Of a stretch of DNA of 64,000 bases, positions 10,577 through 19,404 are shown one piece after another. Each line of letters begins with the position of its first letter. Within the stretch, counting starts at the first letter, position 1. The translations under genes were made by a program, and so were the position numbers. The notes beneath the pieces are model-generated. The model saw only the letters and a program-made list of their open reading frames with translations. It did no database searches and had not been told where the DNA came from. Origin of the DNA: Castellaniella sp. (GTDB lineage Bacteria > Pseudomonadota > Gammaproteobacteria > Burkholderiales > Burkholderiaceae_B); the NCBI RefSeq assembly GCF_004321985.1, contig NZ_SCQN01000033.1:1-64000 (forward strand), written 5' to 3'.

Positions 10577-12103
10577 TCACGGCCCAGTGCTTCGCCCTGC
10601 GGCATCGGGGCGAAACCGCATCGCTGCCGCAACGTGCTCAGGCAAGATACTTCGGGCATCCCCCAGATCCGCCAGAGTGCGTGAAACGCGCAGGATGCGC
10701 TGGGTGGCGCGCGCCGACCAGCCCCAGCGATCCACCCCGCCGGCGAGCAACGCCCGGCTCTTGTCATCCGCGCCCGCATGGACCTCCAGGCCCGCTGCAT
10801 CCAGCTGGGCGTTGAGGCAGCCCTGGCGATCCTGCTGGACGGCGCGCGCCCGCAGGACGCGGCTGCGCACGACCGCGGTAGACTCTCCCACAGGCGATTC
10901 GAACCAGCGCGGTTCGGCAACCAGCGTGACGTGCAGGTCGATCCGATCCAACAGGGGACCCGACAGCCGGCTGCGGTACTGCAGGATGCGCTCGGGCGTA
11001 CAGCGGCAGGACTGGCGTGCATGCCCAAGATATCCGCACGGGCATGGGTTCATGGCCGCGACCAGCTGGAACCGCGCCGGGAACTGGCAGCTCCCGGCGG
11101 CGCGCGCAATCGTGACGTGCCCCGTTTCCAGTGGCTCCCGCAAGGCCTCCAGGGCGCGCCGCTCGAATTCCGGCAGTTCATCGAGAAACAGCACGCCCCG
11201 GTGAGCCAACGTGATTTCTCCTGGCCGAGGATGTGCCCCGCCTCCAACCAGCGCCGGCATGGATGCCCCGTGATGTGGCGACCGGAACGGCGGCACACGG
11301 GGCAGGTGCTCCAGCGGCCGCGCCAGACCATGCACTGCAGCGACTTCCAGTGCGTGGCGAGGCGACAGATCAGGCAGCAGGCCTGGCAAACGCTGGGCAA
11401 GCATGCTTTTGCCCACCCCCGGCGGACCGCAGAACAGCAGACTGTGGCCCCCGGCAGCCGCCAGTTCCAGCGCGCTGCGCGCCGTACTTTGGCCCCGGAC
11501 ATCGGCCATGCAGGGAATTTCAGTCGGCTGCGCGCTCGCCCAGCCGGCAGGCTGCGCCGCTGCCAGCGGTGCACGCCCTTGAAAATGTTCGGCAACCGCG
11601 TGGAGGCTGGGCGCCGCCAGTACGCGCAGCCCGGGCACCAGCGCCGCGACGGAAGCAGCCTGAGGCGCCATGATGAGTACGGCGTCGGGGTCGTCCTGCG
11701 ACACGGCCAACCCAATCGCCAGCGCGGAACGGGCCGCCACCACCGTGCCGGTCAAAGACAGCTCACCCGCAAGCACCACGTGGCGGACGTCGGGCGCCTC
11801 GCCGGCGCCATCGACAATCTGTCCGGATGCGAGCAATACGCCCAGGGCAATTGGCAAATCGAATCGCCCGGAGTCCTTGGGCAGATCCGCTGGCGCGAGA
11901 TTGGCCGTGATCCGCCCGGCCGGGAAATCGAAACCGCTGCTGAGGACTGCTGAACGCACACGGTCCCGGCTTTCACGCACTCCAGCGCCGGGCAGCCCGG
12001 TCAGCGAAAACGATGGCAGACCGCCCCCTACATGGACCTCGACCTGAACCGGCCAGGCCTGCAGGCCGAAAAGCGCCCGGCTGGACAATACGGCAAGCGA
12101 CAT
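10577..12103 (-). CDS. comM: ComM / YifB-family AAA+ helicase
   Basis: A 508-residue Mg-chelatase-like AAA+ protein starting MSLAVLSSRALFGLQAWPV. Order: an N-terminal Lon-protease-like S5 fold (about 1-165), AAA+ core with Walker A GPPGVGKSM and Walker B GVLFLDELPEF, and a zinc-finger-like CPCGYLGHARQSCRC. ComM is a branch-migration helicase that extends strand integration during natural transformation. In-frame codons upstream to 12343 have no family similarity and were excluded. ubiK follows after 37 nt. Confidence 0.95.
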   Translation of the reverse strand: MSLAVLSSRALFGLQAWPVQVEVHVGGGLPSFSLTGLPGAGVRESRDRVRSAVLSSGFDFPAGRITANLAPADLPKDSGRFDLPIALGVLLASGQIVDGAGEAPDVRHVVLAGELSLTGTVVAARSALAIGLAVSQDDPDAVLIMAPQAASVAALVPGLRVLAAPSLHAVAEHFQGRAPLAAAQPAGWASAQPTEIPCMADVRGQSTARSALELAAAGGHSLLFCGPPGVGKSMLAQRLPGLLPDLSPRHALEVAAVHGLARPLEHLPRVPPFRSPHHGASMPALVGGGAHPRPGEITLAHRGVLFLDELPEFERRALEALREPLETGHVTIARAAGSCQFPARFQLVAAMNPCPCGYLGHARQSCRCTPERILQYRSRLSGPLLDRIDLHVTLVAEPRWFESPVGESTAVVRSRVLRARAVQQDRQGCLNAQLDAAGLEVHAGADDKSRALLAGGVDRWGWSARATQRILRVSRTLADLGDARSILPEHVAAAMRFRPDAAGRSTGP

Positions 12104-12299
12104 GAGGCCCCCACACTGGCGAGGCGCGCCGACAGCGCGCCCCATACATTTCAGTACTGTAGGGGATGAATCAATGCAAATACATGGCAACGCGCCCGAT
12201 TCGTCCATCGGGGGCGTTGCCCATGGTCGTTTCTGTCCAGTCGTTCCGATTGACGATTCGCGACTCAGAAAGACATGCGTGCCGGTCGATGTGCTGCGA

Positions 12300-12704
12300 C
12301 TACTTCTTCGTGTCGCTACCAATAGCACCCTGGATGGCCGCATCGGCCTTGGCCGCGCCCTCCTTCACCGATTCACGGGCGCTATTGGCCGCTTCGCCGG
12401 CCTTATGGGCAACCTCGCCCGCCTTGTCCGCAATCGTGCTGCCGGCTACTGCAGCCTTTTCCTTGGCAGCCGCAGCCGTGTCCTTGAGCTTGTCGCCCAT
12501 GGACTGCTGGCCAGCCGGCGCGCTCTGGTTCTGGGGAGCTGGAGCGGGTGCAGCGGGTGCCGACGATTGCGGAGCGGGCGTCGTCGAAGGCGCAGGCGCG
12601 GCCGGCGGCGGCGTCTTCGCATCGTCGCTCTTGGAGCATGCGGCCAACAGGCTCAGCGATGCGAGTACAGCAGCGAGTGTCAGCGTATTACGCGTCATGG
12701 TCAT
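12300..12704 (-). CDS. Small Ala/Pro-rich lipoprotein with amphipathic repeats
   Basis: A 134-residue predicted lipoprotein. The signal peptide ends in the lipobox LLAAC, so the mature protein begins at Cys23. It is followed by an Ala/Pro-rich linker (about 30-65) and a C-terminal charged helix (about 70-125) with repeated KAGEAA/KEGAAK-like steps that recall LEA or YtxH-like stress proteins. No enzymatic domain is seen; function is unknown. Two close ATGs (12704 and 12698) are possible starts. Tandem repeats about 60 nt upstream may control it. Confidence 0.75.
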   Translation of the reverse strand: MTMTRNTLTLAAVLASLSLLAACSKSDDAKTPPPAAPAPSTTPAPQSSAPAAPAPAPQNQSAPAGQQSMGDKLKDTAAAAKEKAAVAGSTIADKAGEVAHKAGEAANSARESVKEGAAKADAAIQGAIGSDTKK

Positions 12705-12762
12705 GATCTTCCCTATTCAAAAATTCCGCTCGACTTGTTCAGCGGATCCTCAATCAGCAGGA

Positions 12763-12791
12763 CCGGCTTGTTACAACCGGCTTGGTTACAA
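12763..12791. repeat. Tandem 14/15-bp direct repeat upstream of the lipoprotein gene
   Basis: Two head-to-tail copies, CCGGCTTG-TTACAA (12763-12776) and CCGGCTTGGTTACAA (12777-12791), differ only by one inserted G. They lie 59 nt upstream of the lipoprotein start and could be paired regulator sites. The rest of the 313-nt gap between the lipoprotein and ptsI (12705-13017) holds the structured element at 12853-12910 and no gene I can recognise. Confidence 0.65.
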
Positions 12792-12852
12792 TTCTAGTCA
12801 CCCAGAATCCCGGGTAAACCCTGATATGTAATGACTGATTTCATGAGGACCG

Positions 12853-12910
12853 GGGCTGCGTCGAACCCGCGGGCGGAACCCCCAAGGGGGAAGGACCCCG
12901 GGAGCAGCCC
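12853..12910. other. Structured GC-rich intergenic element downstream of ptsI
   Basis: A 7-bp outer stem GGGCTGC/GCAGCCC (12853-12859 and 12904-12910) encloses the palindrome CCCGCGGG (12867-12874) and a CCCC-CAAG-GGGG hairpin (12880-12889). No U-run follows on either strand. It could be a factor-assisted terminator of ptsI, an intergenic repeat-family copy, or an RNA element; copies elsewhere cannot be checked here. Confidence 0.4.
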
Positions 12911-13017
12911 GTCGTTCTTCGCGGGAGTTGAACAACTGGACACAAAACGCTGAGCATCGGAAGGTCATCCGCAACAGAACCGCCGCCGGTGCCGCAACGG
13001 AAGACGCGATGGAAGGC

Positions 13018-14787
13018 TCAAGGGGCCAGATCGGCCAGATCGATGCGCTCGGCCCGATTCAGGGCCGCTGCCACCTTCACGCGTAGCGCATTGGTGTGCG
13101 CCCGGCGGATTTCCTTCTTGACATCCAAAAGCTGCTGCGGGTGCATGGAGAACCCAGTCAACCCCAACCCCAACAGCATTCGGGTGATCCCGACGTCGCC
13201 AGCCATCTCTCCGCAGACCGACACGGGTTTCCCGGCCCGCTCACCGACGTTGATGGTGTGCGCAATCAGGCGCAGGACGGCCGGATGCATGGGATCGTAA
13301 AGCGCAGCCACATCTTTGTCGCCCCGATCGATCGCCAGGACATACTGGATCAGATCGTTGGTGCCGATGGACAGGAAGTCCATTTCCTCCGCGAAAGGCT
13401 CGATCGCGATGGCCATGGCTGGAATTTCCACCATGGCGCCTACTTGAACATCCGCTTCGTGGGGCACGCGGGCGACACGCAACTCCTCGGCAGCACGATC
13501 CAACGCCCGGCGCGCTGCCTGGATCTCCTGCAGGCTGGAAATCATCGGGAGCAGAATGCGGACGGGACCATGCCGGGCCGCCCGCAGCAGGGCTCGCAAC
13601 TGCGTATTGAACAGTTCCGGATTAGCCAGGCAGTAGCGAATCGCCCGCAACCCAAGGGCAGGATTCGCCGCCACGGTCGCCTCGCCATCCAGCGTCTTGT
13701 CGGCGCCAATGTCCAGCGTCCGGATCGTGACGGGCCGGCCCGCCATCGTCCGCACGGCCGAAGTATAAGCTTCGTACTGCTCGTCCTCGCCGGGCAACTC
13801 CCGCCGTCCCATGAAGAGAAATTCGCTGCGGAACAGGCCGATGCCTTCGGCACCCGCCGCCAATGCGTCGGCCGCTTCTTCGGGCAGCTCGATATTGGCT
13901 TCCATGCGAATCCGCACCCCATCCAGCGTCACAGCCGGTGCAAAACGCAGCGCCTTGAGCTCGTCGCGCTCGCGCAGGAAGGCAGTCTGTCGTTCACGAT
14001 ATTCGGCCAGCACGGAGGCAGGCGGGTTTACCAACACCATGCCGTTCAGACCGTCGACGATCAGCTGGTCACCGTCGCGCACCAGCATACGCACCCACCC
14101 CATGCCCACCACGGCCGGCACATTCATGCTGCGCGCCACGATGGCGGTATGCGAAGTTGCTCCGCCGAGGTCCGTCAGAAAGGCCGCAAATTTGCCGCCA
14201 CGCAGCCGCATCATATCGGCTGGGGAAATATCGCGAGCCACCACGATGAGGCTGCCGTCGGAATCCACGGCATCCAGGTTCGGCAGCCAGTGCCTGGAAC
14301 CGGACAGCACCCGCAGCACGCGTTCAATCACCTGGCGCACGTCGGCGCTGCGCTCGCGCAGGTAATCGTCGTCCATCGTGGCAAACTGCTCGGCGAGAAT
14401 CTGCCCCTGGGTCGTGAGCGCCCATTCAGCGTTGTACTGGCGATCGGAAATGAGCTGGCACACCGACTGCACCAGCATGGGGTCCTGCAGCAGCATTGCA
14501 TGCACTGACAGCAACACACCCATTTCGCGCGGCGCATCGTCCGGCAAGGTCTCGACCATCTGATGCAGGTCGCGCACGGCGGTTTCCACCGCCTGGCTGA
14601 AACGGTGCTGCTCGGCCTCGATGTCGCCGGGTGCCAGCCGGTAGTGCGCCACCTCCAGCGCTGCTGCGCTCATGACAACGGCGCGCCCGATGGCATAGCC
14701 CCGCACGACGCCCTGGCCGTAGAGACACAGGGTGGAAGAAAGAGATTCTGAAGAAGAGGTCGTCAAGCCTTCAGCAAGCGCTTCCAT
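13018..14787 (-). CDS. ptsI: PTS enzyme I (phosphoenolpyruvate-protein phosphotransferase)
   Basis: A 589-residue enzyme I, the first kinase of the PTS, which takes phosphate from PEP and passes it to HPr. The phospho-histidine motif GGATSHTAIVARSMNVPAVVG is near residue 205, and the PEP-binding barrel carries LFRSEFLFM, TIRTLDIGADK, the DFLSIGTNDLIQY signature and the active-site cysteine in VSVCGEMAGD. It is the last gene of gshB-EIIA-ptsH-ptsI, 15 nt after ptsH. No sugar-specific EIIB/EIIC gene is near, so the chain looks regulatory. Confidence 0.97.
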   Translation of the reverse strand: MEALAEGLTTSSSESLSSTLCLYGQGVVRGYAIGRAVVMSAAALEVAHYRLAPGDIEAEQHRFSQAVETAVRDLHQMVETLPDDAPREMGVLLSVHAMLLQDPMLVQSVCQLISDRQYNAEWALTTQGQILAEQFATMDDDYLRERSADVRQVIERVLRVLSGSRHWLPNLDAVDSDGSLIVVARDISPADMMRLRGGKFAAFLTDLGGATSHTAIVARSMNVPAVVGMGWVRMLVRDGDQLIVDGLNGMVLVNPPASVLAEYRERQTAFLRERDELKALRFAPAVTLDGVRIRMEANIELPEEAADALAAGAEGIGLFRSEFLFMGRRELPGEDEQYEAYTSAVRTMAGRPVTIRTLDIGADKTLDGEATVAANPALGLRAIRYCLANPELFNTQLRALLRAARHGPVRILLPMISSLQEIQAARRALDRAAEELRVARVPHEADVQVGAMVEIPAMAIAIEPFAEEMDFLSIGTNDLIQYVLAIDRGDKDVAALYDPMHPAVLRLIAHTINVGERAGKPVSVCGEMAGDVGITRMLLGLGLTGFSMHPQQLLDVKKEIRRAHTNALRVKVAAALNRAERIDLADLAP

Positions 14788-14802
14788 GGGTCTGTCACCC
14801 CA

Positions 14803-15072
14803 CTATTCCGGTTCCCCGAACTTGCGATCGAACAAAACCCGGATGTCTGTCAATGCCTGATCTTGATCGCCCCCGTTGGCATCCACACGAACCGTCACAC
14901 CTAGTCCTGCCGCCAGCATCATCACCCCCATGATGCTCTTGGCGTTGACCCGCTGCGCACCCCGAGAAATGAAGATCTCGCTCTGGAAGCGTGCCGCAAG
15001 CTGAGTCAGCTTCGCGGCTGCGCGCGCATGCAGGCCAAGCTTGTTGGTGACGACCAGATCGATGGATGGCAT
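14803..15072 (-). CDS. ptsH: PTS phosphocarrier protein HPr
   Basis: An 89-residue HPr. With the ATG at 15072 (AGGAG 9 nt before it) the active-site histidine of NKLGLHARAA is residue 15, as in all HPr proteins, and Ser46 in AKSIMGVMML is present, so phosphorylation by an HPr kinase elsewhere in the genome is possible. HPr relays phosphate from EI to the EIIA encoded just upstream. Confidence 0.96.
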   Translation of the reverse strand: MPSIDLVVTNKLGLHARAAAKLTQLAARFQSEIFISRGAQRVNAKSIMGVMMLAAGLGVTVRVDANGGDQDQALTDIRVLFDRKFGEPE

Positions 15073-15088
15073 GTGCTCGGACTCCTGG

Positions 15089-15508
15089 CTAGCATTCTGG
15101 CGGGGGTTCAGCATTCACAATACCGCGCAGCGCCCCCTGACGCACGCGCTCACTGAGAGAATCAGGGTTTTCCTGTTGGTCCGTCAAGGCCTTCAGCACC
15201 ATGCAGGCGTTGGTGCCCGTCAGGAGGTGCACGATATAGCCTTCCTCGAGCGCCCGACGTTGCGCCGCTGCCGCGATGTTGAAGGGCGTCGCGCCGTACA
15301 GATCGCACAGGATCAGGACCGGCGTCTCCACCCCACCCGCGCGCAACCACGCCAGCACCCGTTCGGATTCGGGCTCCGGATCCGCATCGGGCTCGACGTC
15401 GAAGACCTGCAGGTCGGGCTTGCGCCCCAGGATATGGGCGGCGCACGCATCGAAGGCCGCCCCCAGCGGCTTGTGCATGATCAGCGCGATACGGGTGGCG
15501 TTCATCAT
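15089..15508 (-). CDS. PTS EIIA component, mannose (EIIA-Man) type
   Basis: A 139-residue cytoplasmic EIIA domain. The phospho-accepting histidine is His12 in RIALIMHKPLG, matching His10 of EIIA-Man, and the ILCDLYGATPFNIA segment is typical of the fold. It stands alone, without EIIB or EIIC domains. Its ATG overlaps the gshB stop (ATGA), and ptsH follows after 16 nt. In betaproteobacteria such a truncated PTS is thought to act in regulation; which target is inferred, not seen. Confidence 0.92.
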   Translation of the reverse strand: MMNATRIALIMHKPLGAAFDACAAHILGRKPDLQVFDVEPDADPEPESERVLAWLRAGGVETPVLILCDLYGATPFNIAAAAQRRALEEGYIVHLLTGTNACMVLKALTDQQENPDSLSERVRQGALRGIVNAEPPPEC

Positions 15509-16467
15509 GCGGTCCCTACGGCTTGCTCCAGCGCTCCGACGAAGTGCGCTGCGACGTCGAAACCGGTCTGCTCCGTGATCTCGACAAAGCAGGTCGGGCT
15601 GGTGACGTTGATTTCGGTGATGCACTCGCCAATCACGTCCAGGCCGATCAGCAGCAACCCCCGGGGAGCCAGTGCCCGGCCGACCGTGCGGGCCATCTCG
15701 CGATCATGATCGGTGAGCGGCTGGGCAACCCCGTGGCCACCTGCGGCCAGATTCGCACGCGTCTCACCCTTCAGGGGCATGCGCGCCAGCGCATGGGGAA
15801 TGGGTTCGCCGGCAATGATGAGAATGCGCTTGTCACCGTCGACGATTTCCGGAATGTAGCGCTGCGCCATGATGGTCCGCGTGCCCAATTCCGTCAGCGT
15901 CTCCAGAATGGCGCCCAGATTGGGCTCGCCAGGCTGCAGGCGGAAGACACCGCTGCCGCCCATGCCGTCCAGCGGCTTGACGATGACGTCCCGGTATTGT
16001 GCGTGAAAGTCCCGCAAGCGCTGCATGTCGCGGCTGATCAGCGTCGGTGCCGTGTATTGCGGAAACTCCGTGATGGCAAGTTTTTCAGGATGATTGCGGA
16101 TTCCGGCGCCGGTATTGAAGACGCGTGCTCCCTGTGCAGCAGCGCGATCGAACAGATGCGTCGCGTAGACATACTCCATGTCGAACGGCGGGTCCTTGCG
16201 CATCAGCACGGCGTCGAAATCCGCCAGCGCGCAATCGCGAGGCTGGCCGTCCTGGGACCACCAATCGTGCGAATGCCAGTCGGCGTCGGGCTTCAGGCGC
16301 ATGCTCGTCGCCGCGACGCGCACCTGCCCCACCTGGACGAACAGGTCGCCCATCAGCGCAAAACTGAAGCGATGGCCTCTTGCAGCCATGCTGCGCATCA
16401 TGGCCACCGAAGAGTCCTTCCAGGCCTTCAGGGCCGGCAGGGGATCGATGATGAACAAAAAATGCAT
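15505..16467 (-). CDS. gshB: Glutathione synthetase
   Basis: A 320-residue ATP-grasp enzyme that joins gamma-glutamylcysteine to glycine. The start MHFLFIIDPLPALKAWKDSS is canonical. Visible are the substrate segment MRKDPPFDMEY, the glycine-rich ATP-grasp loop VKPLDGMGGSGVF, and the C-terminal GLDVIGECITEINVTSPTC. gshA, usually just upstream between amtB and gshB in relatives, is absent from the window. The stop overlaps the EIIA start. Confidence 0.97.
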   Translation of the reverse strand: MHFLFIIDPLPALKAWKDSSVAMMRSMAARGHRFSFALMGDLFVQVGQVRVAATSMRLKPDADWHSHDWWSQDGQPRDCALADFDAVLMRKDPPFDMEYVYATHLFDRAAAQGARVFNTGAGIRNHPEKLAITEFPQYTAPTLISRDMQRLRDFHAQYRDVIVKPLDGMGGSGVFRLQPGEPNLGAILETLTELGTRTIMAQRYIPEIVDGDKRILIIAGEPIPHALARMPLKGETRANLAAGGHGVAQPLTDHDREMARTVGRALAPRGLLLIGLDVIGECITEINVTSPTCFVEITEQTGFDVAAHFVGALEQAVGTA

Positions 16468-16531
16468 GAACGCCTCGAGTAAGGGCCTACCCACCTGCCC
16501 CATGCCGGAACGGGCGGATCAGAGGCCGTGA

Positions 16532-17074
16532 TCAGGCAGCATCGCCCTGCTTGCCGGCTTTCCGGCGCGGCGCCAGCACCATCACCATCTGGCGGCCTTC
16601 GAGCTTGGGCATAGCCTCGACCTGTACCAGATCACCCAGATCATCGCGCACCCGTTCCAGAACACGCATCCCGAGATCCTGGTGAGCCATTTCGCGGCCC
16701 CGGAACCGCAGCGTGACCTTGGCCTTGTCGCCGTCCTCGATGAAGCGGCGCAGGTTGCGCAGCTTGACCTGATAGTCGCCCTCGTCGGTCCCCGGCCGGA
16801 ACTTGACTTCTTTGACCTGGATGACCTTCTGTCGTGAGCGGGCTTCCTGCTGGCGCTTCTGTTCCTGGTACTTGAACTTGCCGTAATCCATCAGGCGGCA
16901 GACCGGAGGATCCGCCGTTGGGGCGATTTCCACCAGATCGACGTCATTTTCTTCGGCCAGCGCCAAAGCGTCTGAAGTCCGGTAGATGCCGAGCTGTTCG
17001 CCTTCCACGCCGATCAGGCGAACTTCGTGGATTCGGATTTCACCGTTGACACGGTGCTTTTTTTCGGTTGCGAT
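16532..17074 (-). CDS. infC: Translation initiation factor IF-3, AUC start codon
   Basis: A 180-residue IF-3 when started at an ATC codon at 17074: the sequence reads (M)[20 protein letters not shown], the conserved IF-3 N-terminus. AGGAG lies 8 nt upstream of that ATC. A GTG start at 17008 would cut off the first 22 conserved residues. Non-canonical AUU/AUA/AUC starts are the known basis of IF-3 autoregulation, since IF-3 rejects such codons. It lies 35 nt after thrS. rpmI, which normally follows, is about 6.4 kb away. Confidence 0.95.
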   Translation of the reverse strand: MATEKKHRVNGEIRIHEVRLIGVEGEQLGIYRTSDALALAEENDVDLVEIAPTADPPVCRLMDYGKFKYQEQKRQQEARSRQKVIQVKEVKFRPGTDEGDYQVKLRNLRRFIEDGDKAKVTLRFRGREMAHQDLGMRVLERVRDDLGDLVQVEAMPKLEGRQMVMVLAPRRKAGKQGDAA

Positions 17075-17109
17075 GTCTGAAACTCCTAGTATTGACGGAA
17101 GTGAAGGCT

Positions 17110-19065
17110 TCAGGCCTGGGCCTGAACACCTTCGGTATGATCCAGCCCCTTCGACTGGATGTCCTGCTGCAGATGCTGTACGAATTGGTCTAGCGGCATG
17201 ACGCCCAAGTCCAGCTTTCCGCGCCCGCGGACGGCCACGGCGCCCGAATCGCGTTCCTTGTCGCCAACCACCAGAATATAGGGGATCTTCTGCAGGCTGT
17301 GCTCGCGAATTTTGCGGGTGATCTTCTCACCGCGCAAGTCCGAAAACACCCGGAACCCCTGTTTGATCAAGGATTGCGCAACCTGTTCCGCATACGCGGC
17401 CGAGCCGTCGGAGATACAGCACACGACTGCGTGATGCGGCGCCAGCCACGCGGGCAAGGCGCCAGCGTGGTTCTCGATCAGAATGCCGATGAAGCGCTCC
17501 AGCGAACCCAGGATGGCGCGATGCAGCATGACGGGCGGCTGGCGCTGGTCCTGTGCGTCCACATATTCGCCGCCCAAGCGCTGCGGCATGGAAAAGTCTA
17601 CCTGGATGGTACCGCATTGCCAGTGACGGCCAATGGCGTCCTTCAGGGTGTATTCGATCTTGGGGCCATAGAAAGCACCCTCGCCCTCGGAAATCTCGTA
17701 GGCACAATGCGACATGTCCAGGCTCTGTTTCAGCGCATGCTCGGCCTTGTCCCAGACCTCGTCGGCACCAATGCGCTTCTCGGGCCGGGTGGAGACCTTG
17801 TACAGGATATTGGTAAAGCCAAAATCGGCATAGACCTTTTGCAGCAGCTTGGTAAAAGCCGCGCATTCATCCAGCAACTGATCTTCTGTACAGAAGATGT
17901 GGCCGTCGTCCTGAGTGAAGCCGCGCACCCGCATGAGACCGTGTAGCGAACCCGAAGGCTCGTTACGGTGGCATTGGCCGAATTCGCCATAGCGCAGCGG
18001 CAATTCACGATACGAATGCAGGCCCGCCTTGAAGATCTGCACATGCCCGGGACAATTCATGGGCTTGAGCCCATAAACACGGTTCTCCGACTCCGTCGTG
18101 AACATGTTTTCCTTGTAATTGTCCCAGTGGCCGGTCTTCTTCCACAAAGACAGATCCAGGATCTGCGGTGCCTTGACTTCTTGGTAGCCGTTGTCCTGGT
18201 AGACCTGGCGCATGTGTTGCTCGACCTGCTGCCAGACGGCCCAACCCTTCGGGTGCCAGAAGACCAGGCCGGGGGCCTCGTCCTGGAAATGGAACAGATC
18301 CAATTCGCGGCCGATGCGGCGGTGATCGCGCAGCTCAGCCTGTTCCAGCATGTTCAGGTATGCGTCCTGGTCTTCCTTGCGGGTCCAGGCAGTGCCATAG
18401 ATCCGCTGCAGCATCTCGTTGTTGCTGTCGCCGCGCCAATAGGCGCCGGCAACCTTCATGAGTTTGAAGACGCGCAGATGGCCCGTGGACGGCACATGCG
18501 GCCCGCGGCACAGGTCCACGAACTGGCCCTCGCGGTACAGGCTGATCGCCTGATCCGACGGAATGGACGCAATGATCTCGGCCTTGTAGGCCTCACCGAT
18601 GCCCCGAAAGAACTTGACGGCATCATCCCGATTCCAGACTTCCCGAACCACCGGCTCGTCCAGGCGGGCGAGTTCGGCCATTTTCTTTTCGATGGCCGTG
18701 AGATCCTCGGGCGTGAAGGGACGCTTGTACGAGAAATCGTAATAGAAGCCGTTCTCGATCACCGGCCCAATGGTGACCTGCGCATCCGGAAACAGGGACT
18801 TCACCGCGTAGGCCAACAGGTGCGCCGTGGAATGGCGGATCAGGTCCAGGCCTTCGGGATCTTTTTCGGTGATGATGTTCAGGCTGGCATCGTGGTCGAT
18901 GACATGGCTGGTGTCGACCAGCTTGGGTGGCTGCCCCGGGACCGTCACCCGCCCGCCGAGTGCTGCCCGACCCAGGCTCTTCCCAATCGAATTCGCAACG
19001 TCGTGCACGGATACCGGGTGATCGAATTCACGCCGCGAACCATCAGGAAGGGTGATACAAACCAT
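17110..19065 (-). CDS. thrS: Threonyl-tRNA synthetase
   Basis: A 651-residue class II synthetase. Domains: TGS (1-65), editing N2 domain with [12 protein letters not shown] (zinc/editing histidines) about 77-225, catalytic core with the zinc-cysteine motif [10 protein letters not shown] (about 335) and motif 2 near [21 protein letters not shown], then the anticodon-binding domain ending about residue 640. It charges tRNA-Thr in the cytoplasm and leads the thrS-infC transcript, with a tRNA-Val terminator separating it from upstream transcription. Confidence 0.98.
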   Translation of the reverse strand: MVCITLPDGSRREFDHPVSVHDVANSIGKSLGRAALGGRVTVPGQPPKLVDTSHVIDHDASLNIITEKDPEGLDLIRHSTAHLLAYAVKSLFPDAQVTIGPVIENGFYYDFSYKRPFTPEDLTAIEKKMAELARLDEPVVREVWNRDDAVKFFRGIGEAYKAEIIASIPSDQAISLYREGQFVDLCRGPHVPSTGHLRVFKLMKVAGAYWRGDSNNEMLQRIYGTAWTRKEDQDAYLNMLEQAELRDHRRIGRELDLFHFQDEAPGLVFWHPKGWAVWQQVEQHMRQVYQDNGYQEVKAPQILDLSLWKKTGHWDNYKENMFTTESENRVYGLKPMNCPGHVQIFKAGLHSYRELPLRYGEFGQCHRNEPSGSLHGLMRVRGFTQDDGHIFCTEDQLLDECAAFTKLLQKVYADFGFTNILYKVSTRPEKRIGADEVWDKAEHALKQSLDMSHCAYEISEGEGAFYGPKIEYTLKDAIGRHWQCGTIQVDFSMPQRLGGEYVDAQDQRQPPVMLHRAILGSLERFIGILIENHAGALPAWLAPHHAVVCCISDGSAAYAEQVAQSLIKQGFRVFSDLRGEKITRKIREHSLQKIPYILVVGDKERDSGAVAVRGRGKLDLGVMPLDQFVQHLQQDIQSKGLDHTEGVQAQA

Positions 19066-19197
19066 TTAAACGTGTCCCGAAAATGCGAAACGCGGCCTGC
19101 GCCGCGCCGAAATCTGTCTGAAATTGCCATGCAGGAGGAATCTCCAAGTGTAGCAATCCAACCCCCAACAATCAATTTTGGCGCCGCTTTGCACGAC

Positions 19198-19230
19198 AAA
19201 AAAGCCGCGAAACGTAGTGTTTGCGCGGCT
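19198..19230 (-). terminator. Rho-independent terminator of tRNA-Val
   Basis: On the minus strand AGCCGCGCAAAC pairs with GTTTCGCGGCT (one bulged C), loop ACTAC, followed directly by TTTTTT. It lies about 50 nt downstream of the tRNA-Val 3' end and upstream of thrS. Confidence 0.85.
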
Positions 19231-19278
19231 GTCAGTGCATGGTTTGGCAACCCGGTTAGGCAACCATTGCACAGGTTC

Positions 19279-19355
19279 TGGTAGGCAGTACTGGGTTCGA
19301 ACCAGCGACCTCTACGATGTCAACGTAGCGCTCTAACCAACTGAGCTAACCGCCT
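19279..19355 (-). tRNA. tRNA-Val (anticodon GAC)
   Basis: A 77-nt cloverleaf with encoded CCA. The acceptor stem AGGCGGT/ACTGCCT pairs fully (one G-U), followed by U8-A9, a GCTC D stem, the anticodon stem with loop TTGACAT (anticodon at 19319-19321), and the GGTTCGAACC T arm. It reads GUC and GUU valine codons. It lies upstream of thrS with its own terminator. Confidence 0.97.
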
Positions 19356-19404
19356 GAAAGAACGTGGATTATAGGGGTTTGGAAGAACCGATGTCAAATG
19401 AAGA

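Noticed and set aside
12861..12875. A GGTTCGA tRNA-like T-loop motif on the minus strand downstream of ptsI
   Set aside because: No acceptor, D or anticodon arms can be drawn around it.
13096..14508. A 470-codon plus-strand frame opposite ptsI
   Set aside because: Same reason: it mirrors ptsI and has no recognisable domain or ribosome-binding site.
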